Source of the DNA: Multifurca ochricompacta
Lineage: Eukaryota; Basidiomycota; Agaricomycetes; Russulales; Russulaceae
DNA: 64,000 nucleotides
Reading direction: 5' to 3'
Assembly (NCBI GenBank): GCA_022496185.1
Contig: WTXG01000048.1
Span: 124,001-188,000, forward strand
A program made the position numbers and the translations under genes. This document shows, piece after piece, positions 11,405 to 26,200 of the stretch (positions are counted from its first letter, which is position 1; each line of letters starts with the position of its first letter). The notes under the pieces were generated by a model. It had not been told where the DNA came from and did no database searches. It saw only the letters and a list, made by a program, of their open reading frames with translations.

Positions 11405-12834
11405 CGGCGGCGATTAGCAGAAAATGTAATTGGCGCCGCCTCCCAACACGGCACTCTCTTTCGTAGACCTATTTATCTGGACTGGAATCCCACATATACA
11501 TGTTGGAAGTGCAGCCATATAGTACGCAGCCAATAGTAACCGGAGATGGCGGCCCGGATCCGGTCACGACTCGGAATACTTCTCTTTACCTCATGTAGGA
11601 GACTATCGAGCGAATAGCTCAGTCTTTGTGGTAGAAGACGAAGACAATATTGAGTAAATAGTACCTATAAAGCGAATAGCTACAAATAAAATCAGTAAGA
11701 GAATACCATAGCATAGCTACAAGTGAGAATGGTACTAATCTCAGCATTTGTGTAGCTACGCGTTTTGGGTCGCGTTATAGTCTTTCTATCCCAAAGACTG
11801 AGCCACGCGTTTTCAGCTTCCGGCAATGCACACCATCCAGTTGGTGAGTTTGCATACAAACCTTCTTATGATTAAGGTAAGTATGAAAGCGCTATTTTTG
11901 TTTTATTTACAAAGTAGAACCCAGTACAAGGCATGAGAAGGATTTAAGCAATGCCAACTGTCAACGGAATGGGGTGATGGAGAGGGGAATATATATACCA
12001 ACAACCAGTTTACGATTCCTCTTCTACTGAACTGAATCGAACAAAATGGTAATATCTGGCTATAATGGTTTGCTTGGCCCAAGTCAAGTGAAAAAGCACG
12101 CCCATGTCTAGACTGGCCGAACTACATCATTTCACGTTTTGACTCAAAGACCTGTGTGAGAGAGGCTATTTTGGTCCCATAAGCACTACCTCCATCAATC
12201 ATAACGAGTGGAGGTAGCGACACTCGAGAAAACAATGCTGTCCCCTGTGGGTTCCTTTCCAAATCAGACGAAGTTGCATGGGACAAGAAAATTACAAAGG
12301 TCAGCTAGAGCCAATGGAGGAAGATGAACGTTCTGGGCCCGGTTCAGATCTGGGGGGGTACTCGCCTACTTCAATCCGGAAGTGCTCCGGAGGCCTCCCT
12401 CAGATTAGAATAATTCAGTATCAGGGATACGAGTACACCGTCTGATTCAATAGGCAGCGGAAGCCCTAACCTGAACCAAAGGCAGCATGATGCAAAGATG
12501 TGGACTGTGTCATGGAGTGTTCCTCCGGTAAAAAACCGAAGGGAGAACACTCGGACATCTATGACCTAGAACGAGGGTGAATTGTTTCTCTAGTAAAACA
12601 GCACGGACACTCTGTCTTTATGTTTTTTTATTGTATGTATATGGGGGGGGGGGGGCAGGGAATCGTTCTAGTACGTCTACACCACCACAACGATTGGGTA
12701 TGATTCTAATATATAAGCACCCAACAACCAACAACAACGATAGCAACAGCCCTGAACGTCAACTTAACACATCAACTCTACACTTGTAAGCCCCGTCAGC
12801 CACTCGGTGGGAAATATGGACTCTGTTCAAATGG
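11405..12834. other. Intergenic, possible decayed transposon
   Basis: I see no gene. A 12-base inverted pair GCTCAGTCTTTG / CAAAGACTGAGC (near 11617-11630 and 11794-11808) brackets about 190 bases and may be a decayed small transposon. A hairpin (GAGTGTTC...GAACACTC) lies at 12515-12552, and a poly-G tract near 12643-12654. Confidence 0.4.
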
Positions 12835-14771
12835 CTACGAAGTCAAGTCGGACTTGCGCAAGTTGTCACTGATGAGGCCTTGACGGATGGAGGACACTAC
12901 GGCGGCCACTGTACGATTGTCCGACTCCTGCAACAAAGCAAAAGCAAAGACAGGTGGCAGTCAGTCGCTGGTCATTGGTTCAATCCACCAAGGACAGGGG
13001 AAAAAAAAAAACTAGAACAGAGGCACGCACAATCGAGGACAAAAGGTGGGTATGGACTATTCGCGGCTCTGGGGAGCTTTTACGAGCGATGGCTTGAAAC
13101 TGCTGGCGAAGATCTATTAAAAACTCGAAAGGTTAGGAATTGAGTTTCCCCCCCTTCACGTCGTAACTTTCAACAGGACGAACATTTAGTTGCGGTAGGC
13201 ATGTCATTTGCACGATTGCCGTAGGAAGGTATATAGCGTCTGAATCTGACGCCACACTCGAGCTTCCTTTGTAAAATGTCGCATCCGCTGAGGAGGAGAA
13301 TCAGTTGCACCTAAATCACCGGTGACCCCCCGTTCTTCGCTGTCGGCGTGATTGGAAAATACAGGGGTTTCAAAAACGGACAAGGGACGGGCTTTACCTT
13401 GGTGATCAGCTTCGACTTGCATATCGTTGTCCAAAAGTTGATGCTGTCCTCCAATCGGTTGACGCTTCGATCTTCCTCAAGCCGTTCATCAAATACAGAT
13501 ATTGGCGCGAGAAAGACGATCGCATTCACGTCCATAAGATATGGGAGCCATGAAGCTCGCTGTGCGGCTCGTGAATATCGAACCTCTCCCATCCAAAAAA
13601 AACGCCATGAAACGGCGGCAAAATACTCACCCGGGTTCTTGAGCATCCAATATCGTAGAAAGTCCATTCACACCCTGCTTCCGGCCCTGCACGACAAAGT
13701 CAGTACCTTATAATGCCCGAATCGCGACACCTACCAGTCTCGAGTAAAAGGTGGTGTTCTTGCACACCTGGCGTCGCACGTGAGCGTGCGCGTATGATAT
13801 CGTCATCGGACGGTTCATAATCTCGTTGTGTTATGCGATGAAGTTCGTTTAAAAAGCTGCAGGGGAAATGAGAACAGATAATAATGGATAGGTGGAAAAA
13901 AGGCAAGGCAAGGCCAGTCAAGTACTTACAACTTGGAATGGCAGTCGAGAGGTGACCCACGAGCCTCCAGCACAGCGCGAACGAGATCATCATTCCACAA
14001 AGCGGCAATATCTTCGCGTGAAGCCAAGATCAACTCCATCGCCTGGTCCGCAAGCGAACGCTGACCGGGATTGTTCTGCTGTCGTCGTTTCGCCAGTCCG
14101 GATATATCAGCCACGTGCACCTCCTCCCCCTCCGCGAGGCCCAAATGCACTTCCAAGTCGCGCTCCACGCGACGGAGCGGACTCAAACGCATCCGAATTA
14201 ATCTCATCCAGTATGAGGTTGCTTCGGGGGCGTTTCCCAACGTGTCAAGAACTCTGTTCACGGAACGGACGACGTCTAGATAAATGAGGGTGCGCCATAA
14301 CAAACACTCTTCTTCCCATGCTTTCGGAGCATACAATGTTCGGAAGACTGTTTAACGGTCATAAGGCAAACGACGTCGACTCATACACACAGATCCAGGG
14401 GGTAGAAAAAAACTCGGTGCTAACCTTTAATGAATGAAGACTTGCCTACAGGTACATGTGTCAGTGACAGCGAGCGAGAAACCGTGGGCGGGAGCGTAAG
14501 CGTGCAGAAAGGTACGACAGGGAAGTCTCAACGCACCGCTCCCCTCCTGACCCAACAACAGCACCCTCACTGCGGACTTCTTATTCCGTTTCTCCAGGAC
14601 GATCTGCTCATCGATTCTCTCGCTCGCGCGACGCGCCTCTGCCTCCTCCTCCGTCTCCCGCACGACACGCTGCTGGGGCGTCTTACAACGACGCACATCC
14701 GCCAAGGGAGATTCAGATCTCTGAATCAGCAGGTCTTGCGAACCGTTTGATTTATGCCCCAGACGAACCAT
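12835..14771 (-). CDS. Heterotrimeric G-protein alpha subunit, divergent
   Basis: The product is a membrane-associated signalling GTPase that couples receptors to effectors. Exons (minus): 14771-14537, 14445-14425 (21 bases), 14347-13930, 13856-13735, 13686-13631, 13559-13398, 13310-13184, 13113-13031 and 12927-12835. The total is 1317 bases, 438 residues, with phases consistent at every junction. G-alpha hallmarks are the N-terminal helix, a P-loop at residues 74-81 (GQEGSGKS), an expanded helical domain, switch I (IIRARSRATPG), the strand VNAIVFLAPISVFDE, RVNRLED-like SVNRLED, and the C-terminal helix ending NLRKSDLTS. Key residues depart from canonical forms. DVGGQ is DIGCS at residues 277-281, so the catalytic Gln is Ser and the second Gly is Cys. 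NKxD is SGCD at residues 346-349. No N-terminal MGxxxS myristoylation motif is present. It belongs with the extra, divergent G-alphas of basidiomycetes. Confidence 0.9.
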
Positions 14772-15950
14772 AGAGATCTAAGAAAGGAAATAACCAAAAA
14801 AAAAAGTGAAGAGTGATTGATAAGTGGGCGAGGCGAAGAGGAAGAAGAGAGGAATGTATGGGGAGGGAGGAGGGGGAAGGGGATTTGGTTAAATCGCGTC
14901 AAAAAAAAGTTCGGGATGGTGCTCTTACATTGTATAAAGTCCAAGGAGCCGCTGTAGGGTGCCAAAAAACATGATGAATGACCATTCGGCCGTGGGCGCT
15001 CCTGCCTCTCCTCTCCCGCATAGATGAAATTTCAATAGCCGTGGACCCCGCCCGTTTACAGCAGCAGTGACACGTACACACACACACACCTCGCGTCGCT
15101 ACGCACGCACGCCTAGGCATAGGCACGGACATGGGCGAAACCAGTTTTTTAATTGTTTTTTTTTGGGGTTGATTTTATTTTGTTGAATCGTGCAGCACGC
15201 AAAAAAAGGTAGCAGCATCAGCCAAACCACTTCCGTCTCGCTAGAGCAGCATTTCGGGAAAAATAAGTGACAAGCTGTCGTCGTCGTCGTCAATCGTTGT
15301 CGTCGTCTCGAAATAACCAAAAAATAAAACGGGGATCCAAAAAGTGAAATTCCCCGTTAGGAAAAGTTCAGCTCCGTAAAAAAAAAAGGCGAGACGGCAC
15401 ACGTCCATCCAAGCGACAGGCGGCAGATGCCAGATTTGCTTGCTTTCAGCAGAAAGAGGGTAGACATGGTTAGGAATGTGTGGTTGGCACATGCTGCCAG
15501 TGACGCTAATAGGCGAGAACGAGAAAGGTTTCCGCAGCAGCATTTTGACTATAGGTGGTTAGGTTTGAGAACATATTGAGGCGCTAATCAAAGCACGACG
15601 CTATCCAGTCAAGGTGATGGAAGAGAGGAGAGGAATGTAAGGGTGGTGACGGTATCTTTCGGGTGGTTTTTTTCTTCGGTTAGGATGGCACTGGCACCGG
15701 CACCGCTCATTCAATATTAATCCATCACGGACATGACAATTGTCGTCAACCTCAATCATGTTACTGTCACCGCTACAATACAAATTCACAATTGAACGAC
15801 AATTAACCGCGTTGACACCATGGAGGTAAGGAAGAAGGCGAGGGGATATAGCACTTCAAAAAGAAAAAACTTGATAATAGCGAAGGAATCCTCGAGACGT
15901 GCCAGCGAGACAAACACCCTTCCGAGCCGTTCCCCGGGCTTTTATGATGT
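14772..15950. other. Intergenic
   Basis: The stretch is the upstream region of the G-alpha gene and the 3' flank of the dipeptidase gene. I see no gene. It holds a short (CA)n run near 15071-15088 and a (GTC)n run near 15276-15291. Open frames on the minus strand have no family resemblance. Confidence 0.5.
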
Positions 15951-18011
15951 TCAGAGCTCCGTCTTCCAAGACGGGACGTCAGCGCGCTTCTCGTAAAGAT
16001 CCGGTGTGGGTGCAATGCCCTCACGTGCCATCGCCTTTGCCACATCTTCCGCCCCCGCAAACACGCGCAAAAAGTTGGCACCCGTGACTCCGCGCAACTC
16101 ATCCGCCGTCCATCCGCGGCTGTACAATTCCTCGATCTTAAAAACATCCGAGTCAGGAACCTTGCGGTGGGAGAGAATGCAGTCAGCGAGGCACATACGA
16201 GGGCAGGGTAGGTGGACACATCTTCGAGCCCTTTGGGGCAGCTTTCAATACCATCGTAGTCGCTCCCAATGCCGACGCTACCAGTATGGGATTGCGGCAA
16301 ATAAGCCCGATAAATGATAGACAGTTAAGGGTGATGAGGACGTACTGCGCACGGCCCGTCACGCTTGCGATGTGTTCAACATGATCTGCGACGGTCTTGA
16401 CGTCTGCCTCCTCCGGGTCCGCAGACACAAACCTCGGATAAAAGTTGACCTACAATTCGAGCGCCGTTCCGGTGTCGCGTCAGAGTAAAAACCATGCAAT
16501 ACGGAGGAACACGCACGTACCATTACAACCCCGTCACGCTGTCCCACGCCTGTACCAACGTGCCGGAGCACCTCATCAGGGACGTTCCGAGGGATATTGT
16601 GCACTGAGCGGGCGGACGAGTGACTCCATATCACGGGTGCACGGGTTACGTTGAGCGCGGCGAGGGCGGTAGCGTCCGATGTATGCGAGAGGTCGACGAG
16701 CACGCCCAGACGATTAAGCTCTTGGACGAGCGTTTCGCCAAAAGGACTATACGATGCAGATGTGTTTTAGCATTTCGGTATGGGAGGGTAGGTTTTATGC
16801 CGTGCGGAAGCAGAAGGAGGTACCTAAGCCCGTGGTGGAGCGGCTCGATGCCCTCAAAGATCCCACTCGAATCCGCAAACACATTGTGGCATACATGCGT
16901 CAGGGTGACATAACGCACACCAAGGGCGGCGAACTGGCGCAGGGCACCGAGAGAGTTGCCGAGCTGGTGTCCTCTATGCGCGTGGTGAAAATGGTGGAAT
17001 AGGAACGAAGGTAATAAGACAGACCCTTCGACACCGAGGAGTGCGGCGATCTTACCATTCTGTACGGCATCGGCAACATCGCGTGCCGTAAGTGCGAGCT
17101 TGAACGTCTAGGTACGCGTTTGTCACCAGCTGCCTCAGCATAACATAGAGAATTGTGAACGAAGGGCTGGTACACACGTCCGAGTACTTGTGGATAAGCT
17201 GATGAGAAATATCGATCTGCTCAAGCGTGTCGCTGGCCTTGATCAGGACTCATTTTTCGCGCATATATACATCATACGCGTAACATACCGCACGCTGGAT
17301 GTTGCCTTGAGGAAGTCCTTTCCGGGGTCCTCGCCTGCACTGTCCGGGCACGGGGTATACACCGACCTGTAAACCGGCAATAAATGACACGGAAGAACGA
17401 ACGAGTGCGATGCTTTGAATAAGGGAGCGAGAATCAACGCACCAGAAGAACCCGCCGACATGTCCTGCACGTAGACGGGGGATGTCAACGTGCCCGTATG
17501 TAGGTTTATCCAATTCGATCGCAGACGCATTGTTCCTGTACGCTGTACGCACGAGCCATGGGAGGTCGATATGACCATCCTGCGGTCACGTCATCGGTAC
17601 GAAAATCCGGCCGCGCGCGTGTTAAAAAAAAGGAAAAAAAAGGAAGGAAGAGAAAGGGGACGAAAGGGGTGAGAAACGATTGTTGATGAGTAGGTGTGGA
17701 TGAAGGAGTGCGATGCGGAGTGGGAAGAACGCAAAACGTACAATGACGGGTGCCCCGCGTAGGATTACGTCCACGGCCTTGCGCGGGTCGCGCGGGAGCC
17801 CGCCATGACCGCCGCTAGCCCAAGGGTTTGGGTGTTCCGTGAAGAGGAAGATGGCGAGAGCGATGAGGGCGATAAGAAGGAGACCTCCGCGGACAAGAAC
17901 GCGGTGGCGGTGACTATGGGGATGTGCCGTGCCGTTGGATTCGCCGTTTGTGTGGGTGTGGGGAAGGAGAGTGGTGCCCTCGCTGGGAGAGTCATAGGCT
18001 GAACTCATCAT
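15951..18011 (-). CDS. Membrane-anchored dipeptidase, peptidase family M19
   Basis: The product is a zinc-dependent dipeptidase anchored in a membrane with the catalytic domain on the lumenal or outer side. Exons (minus): 18011-17742, 17579-17443, 17366-17289, 17232-17178, 17107-17025, 16973-16824, 16746-16521, 16449-16346, 16277-16199 and 16136-15951, giving 455 residues with consistent phases. An N-terminal His/Ser-rich cytoplasmic stretch precedes one transmembrane helix (about residues 40-58, [16 protein letters not shown]). All M19 metal ligands are in place: H93 and D95 (DGHIDLP), the bridging E207 (LLGVEGGHQLG), H279 (VDLSHTS), H300 (IWSHSSAR), and the active-site D374 (VGIGSDYDG). It is divergently arranged with the fumarate reductase gene across 443 bases. 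Confidence 0.93.
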
Positions 18012-18454
18012 GGACTGTTGAAAGAGGCGAGTTTAACACAACACGAACTTGGCTCATAGCTGAGTCGTCGGGTGGGAAGTACAGGGAATGGCCCACCCAA
18101 ACGGTTACCATCATCGAAAATGAATTTTTCATTTTCACGCCCCGGGCACCACAACGGCCGATGACCTGTTGGATTAAATGTATTTGTATTGTATTTATCA
18201 TTATCATTACACTACACTTTAATCCCAGTCCCAATCCCAACCAATCCTCAACTCAATTGAGGTTGGTTGAGTGGAAGAGGGAGGGGAGAGAGGAACTAGT
18301 GCGGGTAGGTGCGGGGTTATATCACATGTTAACCCGTACCGGTAGATCCGTTTCCTCCGCCGGTACTTAAAAATCAGGTCCCCACTTCACTTCCCGCCGT
18401 CCCTTTCAGCTACTTTTACCTTCCCTCGTTCTAAACCATCTTCAAGTCTTCTCA
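18012..18454. promoter_or_regulatory. Divergent promoter region
   Basis: These 443 bases separate the start codons of the dipeptidase gene (leftwards) and the fumarate reductase gene (rightwards), so they must hold both promoters. A pyrimidine-rich leader precedes the rightward ATG. No specific operator could be identified. Confidence 0.55.
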
Positions 18455-20396
<1,942 letters not shown>

Positions 20397-21336
20397 GCGT
20401 GCCGATGGGATGTAATGGTACAAATGGCTCAAGGAGCAGGTCACAATGCAATAAGTAGCTTGAATTTTATTCCATTCTAATTATTTTTTTTTTGCACTCT
20501 GATGTGCGGGGGGGGGTTGTGGAGATATGTCCGCATGGGGCATGCGGGGGTTAGTGATTAATGGGTTTGGAGCGGAAACTGTGGGTGAAGGATGAAGATG
20601 AACTACGCGTGCGCGACCCTCTCTCGGCTTCTGTAATATTTATGTAATTTCTAACTCATCAAACTGTCCTCTCTTCATTTTTTGGTATCTCGGGCAGATG
20701 TAAGTGTCTATTTGAGCGTTGTATGTTCTCTGCCTCCCACGCAGAGATACTATGTCTTTTATTCCTCCTGAGACACTCCTCGATACTTCTGCTAGATATC
20801 TTTGAAATTTGATAAGATATGAAAAAATTGGGAACTGGCTCCATGTCCATCGGCATGTGTTCGCTGGCGGTAGAACACCATTACAATTTAGATTAACAAG
20901 ATGTAATCCCCAAACAAAAGAAGGATCACCTTTGAGACATTATGTACTGTTTGTTAATTGTGAGGGCCAGCCAACTTAGCATGATTATATAATTACAGTA
21001 GCCTAGGGGGCCTTCGTTATCTTGTTGGCCGCTTTGTCGCTCATGGGCATCAGGATGACGACCAAGTACATCACAGTTCTTGGTTTGTGATGGGCGACAT
21101 ATCGATGCGAATGTGAGTACCTGTTTTGATACATGGAAGAAAAAAGAATATTTTATTGATAATTCATTAACAAAGGCCACCCTACTCTGCACTGCTGTGC
21201 ACTGATCCTAACCTTATTGTACATTGTTAACATGTGGTGAATTTGAATCGAAACGATTCACCACCCTAACCGTACACGTACTTGCCGCTCATAGATCAAA
21301 TTTTCAAAGTCATACTGGTTCATCATCGATCACATT
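20397..21336. other. Intergenic
   Basis: This is the 3' flank between convergent genes. I see no gene, repeat family or RNA; the A/T-rich sequence includes short T and G runs. Confidence 0.5.
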
Positions 21337-22108
21337 TCAGTTGTGTTGATACTTAAACACTGCCAACCGCTGGAACCCTCCGCAGAACTCGTTCCCTTCC
21401 CCGGGTGGAAGCGGGCAAATCGAGTTGCACTCGTCCTGCGATCTGAGCTGTGCACCAGGAGCGAGCCCAAAACTACATTGACAATCGCTCGCGTTCTCCA
21501 CGCCGGAGAACGGATATCCGATGTGCTCGCAGTATTGGATGCACTCTAAGTCTAGTTCGAGGTTGGTATCAAAGGTGTGGTGCACGACAGGTGAAGCAAA
21601 GGCTGGAGAGGCTGGCGTGTCGAGGAAGCAGCCTTGCAAAGTCCACGCGCCGGGTGGAAGAGCCGGGGATTTGTAGATCTGCATGGACGGACGATTGAGT
21701 TATCATCATCAAAGAGTCTGAGCTAACGTATCGAAGAGACTATGAAAGAGACATATTTACCTGAATGCGCCAAGAACCCCCGCAAGACAAGGTAGGATCG
21801 CCGGTGCAGGCCATGTTGCAGTCAGAGACTGGTGCAGAAGCTGGCGTGCCGACCAACCCGGTCCCACAATGACATTCGTTACTGTATTCGACTCCAGCGT
21901 ACGAGAACCCCGCCCCATCGCAGCGCTGAATACATGATGCAGGCGTGTTGTCCGTGTACTGAGTAGTCTTGACGTTCGCGATTACGCGGGATGGCACGTC
22001 GACTGCGCATGCGTACTGCGTGGACCAGTTGAGAGGGATCACGGGTTGGTTGAAGGCGGAGGCGCTGAGAACAAAGGAGGTAACGACGAAAAGTGCAAGC
22101 CGTTTCAT
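21337..22108 (-). CDS. Secreted protein with two WSC domains, copy 1
   Basis: Two exons (22108-21761 and 21678-21337) with an 82-base GT-AG intron give 229 residues. A clear signal peptide (MKRLALFVVTSFVLSASA) is followed by two cysteine-rich WSC-type repeats. The first, about residues 25-115, contains CIQRCDGAGFSYAGVEYSNE and CHCGTGL. The second, about residues 125-222, contains GCFLDTP, CIQYCEHIGYPFSGVENAS and CQCSFGLAPGA. WSC domains bind carbohydrate, so a role at the cell wall or in the extracellular matrix is likely. No GPI signal or transmembrane helix follows, so the protein is probably released. A paralogue of identical exon lengths lies at 30653-31414. Confidence 0.88.
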
Positions 22109-22560
22109 GATGCGATAGATAAGTCAGGGAGCTTGAGTGACTGATTGAACCTTGAAGGTAGATGGCCATTTTATGAGGTGAGAGTCAAGTTAAAGGTACA
22201 ACGGTCAGTGATGCCAAGGTACTAGGCACGCAATGGAGGGCAGACATAACAAGCTCAAACCTGACATTCACCTATTTAAGGCACACACATCAGCGCGTGA
22301 GGGCAGAATGTAGGGCGTAGAACGGTCGTAAGAGGTAGCCTTGAGCGCTCGCTGACTGAAACCACGTCGTGCACTGACAGATCCGAGCCAGGTGGACAAT
22401 ACTTCTGCAGCCCAGGAGATCAGCTGGGGCAGTTGCAAAGGGGAGAAGTGAGTTCGCTTCTCCTATCTTCCGTGAGAACCGTCAGATGGCGCTTCGGAGC
22501 TGTCGGCTCCCGGAGAGATAAAGAGGTCCTTAGGGTCTATGGGGATATTAGAGATATTAC
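21337..22560. repeat. Segmental duplication, left copy
   Basis: The WSC gene plus about 450 bases upstream recurs at 30653-31830 in the same orientation. Shared upstream blocks include GGTGGACAATACTT, GAAGTGAGTTCGCTT and GATAAAGAGGTCCT. The GTPase gene lies between the two copies. Confidence 0.8.
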
Positions 22561-23204
22561 ATGTGGCGTTGCCAGAGCATTGTAGGCTGAAGTTCGAATA
22601 GAGCCAGAGGCGCGGTGACGCGGAAATGAAGGCTTCAAAGTAGATGACGGAGCTTGTAAGCCCAATCAAGACCATGGGATCAGCGAGAGCGGAGAGGCAT
22701 CCAACAGGCAAACTGGTAGCACGCGGCGCCGTCTTCCAATATGTCAAAAGTGTCGGTCACGGTCATATCTCTCTCTCTGTACATAAAATTTGTACGGCGT
22801 AATGAGTGAGTCATTTGCTACAGGCAAGGACACACTCTCGCCGTGACAGGATCGGTCAACTGCATATGATTATCAGACCATTTCTGGTCTGGACGGGATT
22901 GGGACCGGCCCACCGCATGCCTAGGCCAACCTGGCAAGGTCATGTTTCTGGGCCTTTTCTTGTCGGCCATTCGGCCAAAAGAGTGTGGCAGGTGGCTTGC
23001 CTCATTCTATGTTTGACAATATTCAAGTTCTCGTCATGGGCTAGAAAGCAAGGGACTCGGTCTTTAGGATAGAAAGTCTAAATTATGTAACACTTTGAAA
23101 GCGGGCTACTGTTAGCACTTAGTACAAGCACAAAAGGCTGAGTGGGGCTTACGTACAGAAATATTTCGGTCCTCCGTGCGTAGAATAGACCCGATTTCAC
23201 AAAT
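22109..23204. other. WSC copy 1 upstream region; possible terminal exon
   Basis: The stretch holds the promoter of the WSC gene. A minus-strand open frame at 22747-22463 (94 codons, ends SGNATCNISNIPIDPKDL then an acidic tail) could be the last exon of an unrecognised gene or a remnant. Its 3' part has a decayed counterpart near 31700-31830 upstream of WSC copy 2, so it lies inside the duplicated segment. No complete gene can be supported. Confidence 0.35.
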
Positions 23205-26200
23205 TTATTCCATAGTAGGAAAGTCAGTAAATCTATCCCTAGGAACAGGTCTTCGGTTGACGCGCTCTTTGTAGGACACCACACTTCTGACAGTGTATTG
23301 GCTTGATAAGGAAAGCACGTCCGATTCCACCTCCATCTCACTGTCTTGCGGCTCTAGCTCTTGTGTCGTCATTCCGAACTTCTGTTCCCAAAGTTCCCTT
23401 TCTGTACTTGAAGCGAGCAACTGTTGTCGAAGGCCTGGTACTCTACGACCCACCACAGACCCTCTTTGGCGGATTGCCTCACGTCTCTGTCTAACTGCTT
23501 CCAGTTGTTTCCGGAGGTCTTCTTCTCTCGCTTGGAGGCTCTCCTCTAAATCTTGGATATCTGCTTCCGCGCCAGGCGCCTCTACCACCGACTCCCTTCG
23601 CTTGCCGTAACTTCTCTCGTCCTCAGGAAGAGCTATTTCAGGGATCTGTCCAGTAGCAACTCCCCCTTCTGCATCGAGGATTGCTGACTCTTCGAGTGTG
23701 TCGTGATACACCTCCAATTGCCATTCTTCCACCTCCATACCAATCTCCGTCTTCTTTCCCCTGCGGCTTCCCCATTTCCGACGGGTGGCCAACTCATATC
23801 GCCATTCTGTTTCTTCCTCTCGTAAACCCTCAGGCTCGGCCTCTCCTTCTGTTTGCGGTGCTGTAGTGTCGGCTGGACCTCCCCCGCCCCCACCACTGTC
23901 TAGCGCTCTTGGGGACTGGGGGTTCTCTCTCTGGGCTGCCCAACCTCTTGCTTAGTCTCCACTCCGCCCTTGCGCTCTGCCTCGAACTCTTTAGGTGTAA
24001 ACTGTTCCTCGAGTTTCTCACTATACGATGGGGAAATTCCAACTGGCCCCGCGCGAGAAATTCCAGAAGGCTCGGCTGCACGAGCCTGGAGACGCAAGAA
24101 GTGGCCTTGAGAACTATCGGTGGAGGATTCGGGACTCTTTCCCCCGGAAGGTTTTTGAAGTAGGGTTAAAGGAGCAGTTGACTATTCGGTACGCCGCACC
24201 CCCAATTAGTAAGTCACATAAGCGGATAGGAATCGAAGACAAACCTTCAGCTCGGCCATCAATATTTTCAACGTGTGCAAAAATTGCCTAGCACTTTGAT
24301 GAGATGTTGGCTGCTGATCAAGCCTCTGTTTGATACTACCAAAAAGCGTGTAGAATTCCTTCGACTCGATCGCCGGCCACGGAATAATATTGTGACCCCC
24401 TCTGTGAAGGTGGGTGATGAAATTATAGCCTCTTTCCTCAACTAATTTCTCGAGAGTGAGAGAAAATCTAAATGTTATTAGCGAAGGAGACGAATACGCG
24501 TGATTGAGAGGCTCACTCTTTGGTCACTTCATCTCTGTCCGAGTCAGTAACATCCTGGGTGTTGCAGGTGAAATGAATGACGGACGGGATCACTCAAGAC
24601 GGTGCTTACCCACCTTGATAATGACTACAAGCGTGGACTGGAAGAGTGACGGATTGGATGACGGGTCCAAAATAGACGCGCTTAATTGGAAGGGCTTGAA
24701 GAGGCCAGTAATATCTCTGGTCAGAGCAAAATCGTTGCGGAATAGAACCTACGTGTGACGTAAGTTCAGCGTCACAGAAACGATCACGAAGTTGTTCACT
24801 CACGAGATTCGAGATGGCAGTGCTGAAGAGAACAAGAAGCATATCCTCCTGATCTGAATGTTCAGGACTCTGTACCCCTGGATCATTTTGTAACTCAGAT
24901 TGAGCACATCAGTTGCGACAGGTGGGATCAAGCTCGCCTTGAAAATCCAGTGCTACTATGACCGCATCATCCGTGAGAGAGAGGGACATCCAGACGCCAT
25001 CTGAACGTGGTCAATTTGTACTCTCGAAGCATAAACATCCTGGAAACCAACCAGTGGTACGCATCGCACTCCCCGCAAATGCAGAGTCCACAAGATGATT
25101 CAGGGCAAAGCTTTTCCCCACAGATTGCTCTCCCATTGACGATATAACTTTTACGGGCTGGATCACAGGAACGCGATCAGGACAACTCCGGAAGATGGTA
25201 GTAAGGGACTTTACTTTCGAGGACCAATAAGACTGGAATATCGACTCATACCATCCAAGCGACAATCCGTCCTCGACTCTGTCTACCGCGTGTCTGAGTG
25301 CTTCTCCCTGACCCCGTGATGCTTCCGCTTGCATTTGCTCAGGCTCAGGCTTCTCTAACAGAACGCCATCATTAAGCGGGATGAATCTGCTCTTGTGAGT
25401 GATCGCGATTTGTATAGGGATAAGGCAAAGAAAGTCCACCAGCCATTCTCCAGCCCGGAAACGGGAGGCCGCCCAGTCCGGATTAGACCGGAACTGGCGC
25501 GCAAAAGAGGCAAAGGTGCACGTTGATACAGCGATACTCCCGAGTTCTCCGTCTGTTTGTTTCCGGGAAGTATTTTCAAAGGAGCGAACAATGTCAGAAA
25601 AATGGGAAGGAAAGGATAGCTGGTCGTTGTCGGTGACAAATACTAGTGCCTTCTGTTGCCGTACGCCAGGAGATGTTATAGCACGATGTTTTACCGCTGG
25701 CACAACAGGAAAGCGTTTCCAGACATCAGAGTGACAATCAATCAAACAGTTGTGCGTAGCTGGTTTGCTATGGTCGGACGACGAACTGGGCGGCGGCTCT
25801 TGGGAAGTAGTCTCTAAGGTTTACAGTAATCAGGCAGTTGTACGTAGTCTGTTTTCATGATTGGACGACGTACTAGACTCCATTTCTAGGGCGGCTTTTA
25901 TAGCATTGCGGATGCGGAGGGAGGCTTCTATAAGATTGCGGTGATCAGACATTTATAGGCAATCTGTTTGCTAGGGCTTAACGACGCACCGGATATCGGT
26001 TCCTCTATGGGATTATGATTATCAGAGTTGTACGTAGTCGATTTGCTATGGGTGAGTGACACACCAGGTATTAGCTTCCGGGAAGTAGATGCTGTCTGCT
26101 TATAGGTGAAGTCAAGGACGAAAGACCGACAGAACTGCAATGTCAGGTCAAGACCAATGAGATGGATGTTGTTTCGATTGACGATAGACGTGAGAAGCGC

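Noticed and set aside
11600..11660. tRNA-like phrase AGCTCAGT...GGTAGA
   Set aside because: No acceptor stem, anticodon arm or T-arm can be folded around it.
14899..15543. Three minus-strand frames between the G-alpha and dipeptidase genes
   Set aside because: They are short, low complexity and carry no plausible splice joining or domain.
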